From the NCBI GenBank assembly GCA_035578175.1, contig JAQMRL010000006.1, forward strand, positions 65,518,001 through 65,582,000: DNA of 64,000 nt, given 5' to 3'. Positions 55,590 to 64,000 of this stretch are shown in pieces (position 1 is the stretch's first letter; each line of letters starts with the position of its first letter). Below the pieces are notes generated by a model. That model made no database searches and was not told the DNA's origin. It saw nothing but the letters and a program-made list of their open reading frames with translations. Source of the DNA: Catonia carolina. Lineage: Eukaryota; Arthropoda; Insecta; Hemiptera; Achilidae. Both the position numbers and the translations under genes were made by a program.

Positions 55590-56190
55590 GTTAAAGCACC
55601 ACACAGAGACCAACTTATTATGAAGAACTCCAGAACTCAGCATTCCTCTTTTTTTCTTCTCAGTGGCTCCATTTGCTGATAACTAATAATTGCATTTGAC
55701 GAAGACTTCTGTTTATAAACTAAACAACCAATACATCTGTTAGGTGACAAAAAGCAGTAACTTTTCATGTGGTTAAGACTTGTTTGAACTTCTTTGGTGA
55801 ATTTAGGCACACACGATGTTTTGACTGATATCTTTTTCTTGATTGACATGTTAAATCCAGGTCTCATCTATAGTAGCAGTTAATTTTTAGAAATCTTCAC
55901 ATTCAATCTAATAATGAGTGAGGAACATTAGCGATAATGCTATTCAGCGAGCTCTGTGGTTTTGAGGCAGCAACTTTGAAATCACTCGAGCACTCAGCTA
56001 TTCGCAGCGTATATTAAAATCTTTTTAAGCGATGATATCGGCTTTATTTACTTTACGAAAATCCTCACAAAACCTATCTATAGTAAACGTCCACTTCTCT
56101 TGAACCACTTGGTCAATTCTTTCAACACAAATTTTTATTTGCGTCCATGCCGCCTTCACATTAAATGTTGTTTCGCCGTGAATGTTTAAC
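55590..56190 (-). pseudogene. Second mariner-like transposase relic, copy B
   Basis: Minus strand: DET near 55865, then the frame 55637-55867 with FTKEVQTSLNHMKSYCFL and NAIISYQQMEPLRRKKEEC. Frame interruptions on both sides. Paralogue of 17550-18130. Confidence 0.55.
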
Positions 56191-57143
56191 TTTTATGCAA
56201 ATAGAATTTTTACCATATACTCGGCTTACGTTACGATAACTCACTGTTGCACTATTCCCTTATACATGATAAAAGCTAAATTAACAATAGCAACTCAGCA
56301 TCAATCACACTGGACAGTTTTACATGCCTACAACTCAGTTCACAATGTCGAGAAGGCGTTGGCCGTAGCTATGGTTATAATAAGAGAGATCCGTTCTTGT
56401 TCACTTGCCACTGTCTCAGTCTACTATTTGTTTGGCATTTTTGCGGCTCAATCGAAAAATAAAAAAAACCAGTAATGGTATTATTAACTTTATATCTTTC
56501 CTAGAAAAGAAACCATAAATGATAGAAAATGAATTTTTTTTAATTTACCATACATGTTTTGTAAAAAGTCAATTTAATGTACGCGTATTTAATTCAATAA
56601 TAACTTGGATTTTGTCTTCTTATTGGATATTATCTAGTATTTATTTTCCAAATACGTCAACATTCTCACATAAGTCACTTTTCGCCTTTATTTGTACTAT
56701 ACTTTATTATTAGATACTAATTACTCTATAATTAGTAATTATACTAGGAGGATTTAATATGTGAAATTAATTTCTTTAGTAGAGATGTACATCAATAAAA
56801 TTTGTTACTACAACATAATTGATCATTCTATTTAAAAAAAACTATATCTCATTTAAATAGTTACATATAAATTCTTCATGGGTGCAAAAATGTTTTTGTT
56901 TTTATTATCTGTCTATTTTAATACGTGTCTAAAACCAAACTTCTTAACAACAAAAACTTATGCAACTAAACCTTTATTCACACATTTTCAAACGTCATTA
57001 AACATTAGTAGTAACGTGTAAATGTTTATCAGTCAAAAGAATTATTCAACACAGAATCTCTTGAAATATATGGCTTCAAAATTAAAAATTAAATTTTTAC
57101 GTATCAGTTTCGTTGTTGGTGCTCTTTAGGAAGGTATAGGTAT
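56191..57143. other. Duplicated AT-rich stretch
   Basis: Partly matches 18190-18670. The frame at 56182-56475 is copy-B-specific and unrecognised. Confidence 0.45.
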
Positions 57144-57787
57144 CAGACGAACTAATGTCCCGTAGCCGAGCGAGTGAGAGGGAGATGTGAGGCATAACTA
57201 CGCATACGCTTAAAGGTCTTTACCGTTGTAATCCAAATCTGAAAACGTTCTACAGTCGTTATCTTACTTGTTATAATTTACTGTTTAATTGCTTAACTGT
57301 TTATACAGTTGAGCCGCTCTTAGTTTGCTCCTACTGTCAACAAACAAAAGCCACCTACTACAGGGTGCACCCTAGAGTCTGCGACTTTACGGATCTCGTA
57401 TTCCTAATAAGTTAACTTTTTTTAAATTATAACTACTTAAAGTACTAAAAACATCAGTCATGATATGATGTAGGCCTAACAATTTCATTTAGAAAAATAC
57501 TTTTAAAAGTATTTTGTATTTAAATATTTTTTAAAGTATTTTGTTGTTCCTTTTTAATCAGCGTGTACACATTTTAATATAATGCGCATGCTCAGTGACG
57601 TCATTATTTGTTTACATTAGGAGCAAACTAAGAGAGGCTGGACTGTAGTTTACTGCATGCATAAACGCTTGCTCACAACAATAAGTAAAATTAAATACAA
57701 TGCTATTGGAACAGCGCGTATGAGTTGTGCGAGTGAGAGCGTTATGCATTCTCTCACTCCCACGGCTAGGAGGCATTAGTTCATCTG
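57144..57787. mobile_element. Outer MITE with inverted ends, carrying a nested MITE
   Basis: Left end cagacgaactaatgtcccg... and the complement of the right end cagatgaactaatgcctcc... match over about 40 bases, including gagtgagag. Without the nested element it is about 300 bp. It is absent from copy A. The target duplication is unclear (tat / aat). Confidence 0.7.
57306..57645. mobile_element. TA-flanked MITE, copy 1 (nested)
   Basis: Flanked by TA at 57304-57305 and 57646-57647. Ends are cagttgagccgctcttagtt and the complement of the right end cagtccagcctctcttagtt. 340 bp, with no coding frame. A second copy is at 62037-62377. The TA duplication and end pattern suggest mariner-type mobilisation. 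Confidence 0.88.
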
Positions 57788-58178
57788 AATATTAAGCATT
57801 TCGCTTGAAATGCGCCCGGTAAGAGTTTTCGCAGCCGGCGCAAGCGAACTGCTTATTTAGCGCTAACAACTTTGATCGAATTTCACATTTATCTTTATTC
57901 TTTTAATTATTGATCAAAACATGTTTCCAATGCTTTAGTATAACATTGTTTCACTTTAAACGACATTTAGTCTTCATTTCAGTATTAAAAACAAACTGCA
58001 AACATTTATTTTCAATAATTTTAATGCCGCGGGACCCGATTTAGTATGTTTTTTATATCGGATCTCGGAAAATGTCCTCCTACTCCGATTGACGTTAGGC
58101 GGCAGCACCGTATACATGTTACATGTTACGGTTCGGCTGCCCTGTCTTATATGCTATAATTTCGCTGTGAGTTGGCAT

Positions 58179-58249
58179 ACCCGGCTAGCTCAGTCGGTAG
58201 AGCATGAGACTCTTAATCTCAGGGTCGTGGTCGAGCCCCACGTTGGGCG
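58179..58249 (+). tRNA. tRNA-Lys(CTT)-like sequence, probably pseudogene
   Basis: A box tagctcagtcgg, anticodon loop actcttaat (CTT) and B-box region ggtcgagcccc are recognisable. The T arm lacks two bases compared with canonical tRNA-Lys, and the first acceptor pair is A-C instead of G-C. A real but damaged tRNA, or the head of a SINE. Confidence 0.7.
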
Positions 58250-58276
58250 GTTAATTTTTTTCTTCATAAAATCAAT

Positions 58277-58375
58277 TTTATACAAACAATTTATTACAAA
58301 AATGTAAAACTATAATAAATTATTTTTATACAAACAATTTATTACAAAAAATGTAAAACTATAATAAATTATTTT
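58277..58375. repeat. Two-copy ~50 bp AT-rich tandem after the tRNA-like head
   Basis: tacaaacaatttattacaaa and the following bases occur twice with a single A-length difference. This resembles the variable tail of a SINE. Confidence 0.85.
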
Positions 58376-58423
58376 TTAACGATTGACGTTAGGCGGCAGC
58401 ACCGTATACATGTTACATGTGTG

Positions 58424-59938
58424 TATGTGTAGTGGATTATTACGCAATATATTGACAGCTTGATCAGCTGATTAATCGAAAAATGATATTGTATTCTAAA
58501 ATAAATAAATTGTAGGCCTAACGATTAATTAATCAGGAATGAATTACATTGTAGTTTTATTTTACAATATTGATACATGTTAATATCAAAAAATAGTATA
58601 TATTCAACAAAACGTTATGATATCCTCTCAAAATTACAATGAAATTGTAAAATGACCGGTAAGAGTTTTGCAGAAACTGCGTTGTACTAACAATTCAAAG
58701 GTGTAACAAAAGGTTAAGGATATCTGGAGTAGGTAAGAGTTTGAAAATATGGCACAAACATCACAAAAACGTATAAATTAAAAATCTATATATAAACTTA
58801 ATTAAAAAATGAAATAGGAATTTCCATTCCAATTTCATTTTTTTTGTATATAATACTGTATAATTTTCTTTAAGTACATGGTTAAAGAAAGTTTACGTTG
58901 AAGTAAAACTTACTTAAATAAAATATACATTTTAAGCAAAACTTATGTACAATTTGAGAATAAAATATGTTGTTAAAAATACCGAAACTGTTGTTTGTAA
59001 TCTTCTTCTGATCCAAGCTATCGTTTATCAGAAAATTATATTTTTCCTGTGAATTGGTCTTTGGGTTTCGTAAAGTAAATTTTATGTTAAAGACAAAGAC
59101 CATTAGTTTTTAAAATTGGTTAGTTTTTAAACGAAACATTTTACTCTCCGTAACTTATGTTATCAGCAAAATATGTCAATTTTGATTAAACTATATGAAA
59201 ATCGACCCGTTTAATAAACGATATAAGTAATAATTTGAATCACAGGACCTTAACTCTCATGCATATTAAGGATTGTTCACACAGAATGCGATCTGAGTCC
59301 TCCGTTCCGGGCGTGAACACAATCCTATCTTACTTGCGATTATTCCTATTACGTAAGTAGGATATTTCCAGATTACAACATTGACATCTCCGCTTAAAAC
59401 ACAAATTTTGATGGTTGCCATTATGTAAAATCTTTGGCGGAGTAAAACTGTTGTCAATGGGTGTCTGAAATAGCGAAATAGAAAATTTGAATAATGTTGG
59501 ATATGACTTAACCTATTCTAATAGTGCAAATATGAAGAAATAGTTTAAGAATATCTTTGGAACAAACACAATTTCAGAAGTTAGAAGTTTTCGGTTGTTT
59601 GACTACTTTCATAAAATCTCTTCATTCCTTGTTCGATCTAACATACTTACCTAACAGCTTCTTCTCCAGAAACTCATTTCCACAAAGTAAGCGGTGAAAA
59701 TATAGTGAAATGAAGAAGGTTTTTAGAAAATTAAAACAGTCCGTAACAATTTTTCTAAAAGATTTTGGTTTTCTTATGACTAAACAGCCCCTAGTTTATG
59801 AATATACCTCGTAATAAAGTATGTTGATCGTCAATAGGAAAGGGACTTTCACTCACCCAAGTCAAAAGTGTGGTTTTTAGTATTTCTTACACAGAACTTA
59901 ATGCTGAAAACAATGATTTTTACTTTTTTTGTTATATA
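58424..59938. other. End of the copy-B insert, then duplicated AT-rich DNA
   Basis: To about 58850 is copy-B-specific. A word ccggtaagagtttt repeats at 57811 and 58654 with one change nearby. From 58850 it matches 18671-19607 and 20150-20316. No gene seen. Confidence 0.5.
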
Positions 59939-60620
59939 CCGGTTGCCCCACGAAGAGGTTGCAATTTTTGAATCAATAAGCCGGACGTATCGCACACTGT
60001 ACAGACTGGAAAAATTACAGGTATAATAAATAGATACGTAAAAAAGTACCCTCGAGTTTCATTTGCTTATGATTAATCAAATCAAAATGGCGGAAGAAAA
60101 TATTAATATCAAAAATGAACAATAATCTTGTGGATAAAACCACTTGAACTCAAACGGTATAACAGTGCGGGATGCTGTCACCAAGGATCGTGTTATATTG
60201 TATGACACATCCCATCACACAATGACTAGAGACAGACACGCATTAATTTTAACTAATCACGCAGTTCCTCATTTTTCTCAGGCGGTGATGCAGGACGTTT
60301 TTACCAGGATAATGGGGCTCCTTCACGTTATGCTATTGAGGCGAAAGCGGTTTTAAACCAAAATCTTCCTAACCGTGGATAGGTCATAGCAGCGGCCTCA
60401 TGGAGTGGCCTCCAAGATCGCCAGTCTTGTCTGTTTGCGATTTTTTCCTATGGGGCTTTTTGAAGGAGAAAGTTTATTCTCACACCTTTGCAACAGACGA
60501 TGAATTAATGAGGCTGATTGAAGAGGAACTGCTGTTGACACCACGACAGTTTTTCAAAAACGCTTTTGACTCATTTATGTTTTGTTGCTATCAGTGTGCA
60601 TAGCTTTTGATGGACATCAG
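59939..60620 (+). pseudogene. DD41D-type mariner-family relic, copy B
   Basis: Counterpart of 20317-21010. The frame at 60400-60603 keeps MEWPPRSPVLSVCDFFLWGF (the first Asp of PDL is now Val, the catalytic third Asp in CDF is kept) and a C-terminal TPRQFFKNAFDSFMFCC. The second-Asp region (YQDNGAPSRYAIEAK) lies in another frame at 60301-60350. Confidence 0.7.
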
Positions 60621-61201
60621 TTCGAATAAAGGTTAATAAAACAAAAATTGCGTTCATTAATAATTTTTCACTATAATATTATTTTTCATTTCTTTTATTT
60701 TATTACTTAAGTAACATTGTAACAAATCAAGCGAAATACAGAAGTTTTCAAAATGACTTTACGGATCCTACCTAGTTCACTGAACTCTTTGCTGCCTTGA
60801 TTCGTAAACATGAGCCTTTCTACTGATCTTTTTTGATGTACAAAAATCTTACTATCGCCAAACAATACATTTTTGAGTTATTGCAATTATTGAGAGCTAT
60901 CTGTATTGTTCCCCAAACCATCAATAAAGAACGTACCTAAACCTAGGTTAACTACTGATTTACTAATAATCTTATACTATTATTGATGGTAGCACATGTA
61001 CTTTTCAAACAGAACAAAGCAGAAATCTCTGAATACTACCCTATTCCTACTGAACTGAACATCAACCAAAAAGTTTTTTATCAACATACCTTTTTTTCTT
61101 AATAATTATTATTATATTATCATAAATATTTTTAATTCTTATTACTACTAACTACTACTATTAAATTTTTTGTATGGCTACTAATAAAATTTATTATTAT
61201 A
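60621..61201. other. Duplicated AT-rich stretch
   Basis: Matches 21011-21620. No gene seen. Confidence 0.5.
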
Positions 61202-61217
61202 TAAAGGCCTACTATTA

Positions 61218-61850
61218 CAAGGCCGTAATTCTACCGGAGATCACATACAGCAGCGAAACCATCTTCAGTCTCAGGAAGATAAATACGGAGCACAGAATCT
61301 CAAAATTGGAGCGTCGGATCATCAGGAGATGCCTGAACAAAAGATGTTTCTCTGATGGGATATGGAAACCCGTCTCGAAAGAAGAAGTATACAGAAATAC
61401 AGAACCTCTAGCAGACCAGATGAGGAAAAAGAGAATTTCCTTCTTTGGGCATCTCTTGAGGATCGACTCTTCCAGAATCTCAAAACAAATCATCAACTTT
61501 TTCCTTAACAGAAAAACTCAGCCCCACTGGATCAGGGAAATTAAGGAGGACATGGACGGGCTCCAAATCTCACTTGCGGACCTCAAAACAAAAGCCGGAA
61601 ATTACCACAGGCTAAAAACCACAAGACTTGAACAGCAGAAACCAACGAAACGACAGAAAGTTGTGTATTCTGACAAGGAACGGCAGAGAAGATCGGATGG
61701 ATTGAGGGAATACTGGAGAAAATTCAAGGAGGGAAACATCAGGAAGGGACTCCAAAAACTGAAAGATTGAACCGCAAAAATTGAAATGAGCTCTTTTTAG
61801 TTTGATGAGCTTATGTAGTCCTATGTGGCTTTAATTTAAAAATAAATAAA
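61218..61850 (+). mobile_element. 5'-truncated LINE 3' end with target-site duplication
   Basis: taaaggcctactatta occurs at 61202-61217 and 61851-61866, a 16 bp target duplication. Between them lies the C-terminal end of a reverse transcriptase protein (frame to 61770): ILPEITYSSETIFSLRKINT, IIRRCLNKRCF, RISFFGHLLRID, the pattern of RTE/CR1-like LINE C-termini, then a short UTR and an (AAATA)n tail. The frame's first 15 codons (from 61174) are flanking DNA. Copy A lacks it. Confidence 0.85.
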
Positions 61851-61866
61851 TAAAGGCCTACTATTA

Positions 61867-62036
61867 TTTTTAGTATATATGTTATTATTTATAATTTTGT
61901 TTCCTAAGTATTGTGATAATGCTTACAGAAACATATCTACAGTAGATAAGTTAAATAATTTATCTATTTATAGGGTTAATGATCTAATGATTTTTACATG
62001 AATGTTAAAAGTATAAATAGAACTGACATGTGTCTA
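61867..62036. other. Right edge of duplication copy B
   Basis: Matches 21650-21730, then joins at about 61975 a ~50 base piece (gggttaatgatctaatgatt) also found at 38561 in the second LINE relic. That marks the end of the duplicated segment. Confidence 0.55.
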
Positions 62037-62377
62037 CAGTTCAGCCGTTGTTAGTTTGCTCCTACTGTCAACAAACAAAAGCCATCTACTACAGGGTGCA
62101 CGCTAGAGTCTACGACTTTACGGATGTCGTATTCCTATTAAGTTAACTATTTTTTAAATTATAAGTACTTAAAGTACTAAAAACATCAGTCATGATATGA
62201 TGTAGGCCTAACAATTTCATTTAGAAAAATACTATTAAAAGTATTTTGCATCTAAATACTTTTGAAAGTATTTTGTTGTTACTTTTTAATCAGCGTGTAC
62301 ACATTTTGATATTATGCGCATGCTCAGTGACGTCATTATTTGTTTACATTAGGAGCAAACTAAGAGAGGCTGGACTA
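62037..62377. mobile_element. TA-flanked MITE, copy 2
   Basis: Same element as 57306-57645 at 341 bp with few changes, flanked by TA (62035-62036 and 62378-62379). Confidence 0.85.
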
Positions 62378-62646
62378 TAATGCAATTAATTTTATCAGCT
62401 GATCAGCTGGTTCTGTTAATGTTATTGTTGGGACTGTTTTGTTTACAGTTTGTTTTAAAATAAGCATTATGGAAGTATAATTTAATTTGTGCAGTATTTA
62501 TTAGTAGGTGACGAGCCAAATTATTTATTTATTTATTTTTGTTGTTTTTCTATATTTATTTACTTGGAACAAGATGAGTGACCACGATTGTAAAAATTAT
62601 TTCTGATTTAAAAAAGTCCAGGTCAGTAGTAAAGCGGCAGTTGACT

Positions 62647-62931
62647 ATGGATGACGGATTATTGGAAAACCTACGTACACTATCAAAAGACGTTATCAAA
62701 ACAAGAATAAACATGTTAGAAGAATATTGGGAGCGATTTAATTATGCACAAGGATCAATAGAAATCAAAACTAATGAAGAGGAACTAGACAAAGAATCAG
62801 ATTACAGAATGGAAATGGAAGACAAGTACTATAATCTGCTGGACCAGTTACTGGAGAGATTAGGACAGCTTACAGCAGAAACTCAAATGAACATACTGGG
62901 CAAGGCCCATAGCAATATAGAATTGTCGTAA
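62647..62931 (+). pseudogene. gag-like N-terminal part of an LTR retrotransposon
   Basis: The open frame begins at a GTG (62578); the first in-frame ATG is 62647 (MTMDD... region). It is charged and helical with LRTLSKDVIKTRINMLEEYW, a pattern common at the start of insect gag proteins. The nearby ATG at 62574 is in another frame and stops at once. The frame ends where RNase H sequence begins, so gag is joined to pol by an internal deletion. Confidence 0.5.
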
Positions 62932-64000
62932 CAGACCATAAGCCACTGGTTGCTATCTTCAACCCTCACAAAAGCCTCCCTTCTATATCAGCAACACGGC
63001 TTTTCAATTACTCTCATTTCTTATCCGGATTTAACTACAAAATTGAATTCAAACGAACAAGTGATAATGGGAACGCAGATTTTCTCTCAAGATTTCCAAT
63101 GGAAGACATGAACAATGGATGTATGGATCAGCACAACATTTTTCAAACAAACCAGATCAACACACTTACAATTGATCACAAGGTACTACTGCAGAGACGA
63201 TGAAGGACCCAGAACTTAGTTTAATTGTAAAGTATCTTCAAGAAGGTAAATCACTTGAAGCTTTAGGATATCACGACAATGAACTTACAATTCACGAAGG
63301 ATGTCTTTTTAAAGGATAGAAGGTAATCATTCCGACCTCTCTTAAGAAGCAAGTTCTCATTGAATTACACTTTGGACATGTGGGATCTTAAAAACTAAGG
63401 CCTTAGCAAGGAGTTACTGCTGTTGGAGAGGGATGGATAAAGATATTGAAAATATGAATGCTACCTGTAGACCATGTCAAGAAAAACAAAACGCACCAGC
63501 GAAAGAGATAAACCACCCTTGGGAACCAGCAACAAACCCATGGGAAAGAATTCATGTGGATTTCATGGGCCCAACAAATGGTCAACAATTTATGATTGTT
63601 GTAGATGCTTTCTCGAAATGGGTAGAAGTGATTCCTACCAGGACAACAACTGCAGAATGGACTGTAAAGGAGTTGAGGAAACTGTTTAGTACTTTTGGTC
63701 TGCCTAATCTCCTGATATCTGAAAATGGAAGAAATTTCACATCTACTACATTTCAAGTTCCTAAGTAAATGTGGAACAAAGCACAAAACTACAGCTCCAT
63801 TCTATCCGTCATCTAATGGTCAAGCAGAACGGTTTGTCCAATATGTTAAAAAGTCTTTGAAAAGCATGCTAGAAGAACCAGGATCTCTTGAAACAAAGCT
63901 CCATCGAATACTCATGCAACTCCGTCAAGTTCCTAACTCAACTGGAAACTCGGCATACTTCCTCATGTTTAATAGGAACGTAAGAACTTACATCAGTTTA
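62922..64000 (+). pseudogene. Ty3/gypsy pol relic: RNase H end and integrase, cut by window end
   Basis: VVTDHKPLVAIF (about 62925) and NADFLSRFP mark the end of RNase H. An HHCC-like zinc part (HFGHVG, CRPC) is split by stops near 63319 and 63390. The integrase core in the frame 63433-63768 has HVDFMGPTNGQQF with the first catalytic Asp, then SENGRNFTS, where Asp is usual and Glu is found. A frameshift near 63765 precedes NGQAERF with the catalytic Glu. Several lesions make it non-functional. Confidence 0.85.

Larger units (their letters stand above)
58085..58423. repeat. tRNA-Lys-containing unit between direct repeats
   Basis: A ~40 base word (gattgacgttaggcggcagc and onward) is present at 58087 and again at 58382, on both sides of a tRNA-Lys-like sequence and a tandem tail. 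Such flanking copies suggest a retroposed or duplicated tRNA-derived SINE unit. The whole block is absent from copy A. Confidence 0.6.

Noticed and set aside
61215..61496. Minus-strand 93-codon frame
   Set aside because: Shadow of the LINE reverse transcriptase C-terminus.

Overview
The window is AT-rich, gene-poor, repeat-dense eukaryotic DNA. GT-AG introns, AATAAA signals, tRNA-derived SINEs, mariner, P-element, piggyBac, hAT, CR1/Jockey-like and Gypsy relics, and the frequent string taggccta, all point to an insect (hemipteran-like in flavour; the order cannot be fixed from sequence alone). No conserved housekeeping gene was recognised.

Layout. The backbone is one old segmental duplication. 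Copy A (about 1.0-2.6 kb and 7.8-21.95 kb) is repeated in the same orientation as copy B (about 39.6-62.0 kb). Each copy carries private insertions. Copy A has a piggyBac-type foldback MITE, a hAT-type MITE, SINEs and a GC-rich 540 bp insert. Copy B has two mariner-family transposons with the empty sites still visible in copy A, an LTR-like insert, nested TA-flanked MITEs, a tRNA-Lys-derived unit and a 5'-truncated LINE. Between the copies lie a CR1/Jockey-type LINE (21.96-25.42 kb), about 10 kb of a ~217 bp satellite (25.4-37.4 kb) split by a P-element relic, a degraded IS630/Tc1-like transposase and a second LINE relic. The window ends inside a decayed Ty3/gypsy element.

Likely host gene content. 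Each copy holds a short multi-exon gene: a signal-peptide exon (12825 and 50842), a possible small second exon, and a cysteine-rich terminal exon (16537-16908 and 54626-55024). Introns and flanks of the two copies are nearly identical, but the middle of the terminal exon is strongly diverged while its cysteines are kept. That is the pattern of a secreted protein under diversifying selection, and I consider it the most interesting signal here.

A second unusual signal is three GC-rich units (8.66-9.56, 9.88-10.43 and 42.1-42.7 kb) with TATA-like boxes. They end in histone-mRNA-type 3' stem-loops (one textbook-perfect, the others in degenerate series of three), yet show no histone coding sequence.

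The only long intact reading frame is the 358-codon DD41D mariner-family transposase at 47290-48366, inside an element with ~500 bp inverted repeats. Everything else long and protein-like is a transposon relic with stops or frameshifts.
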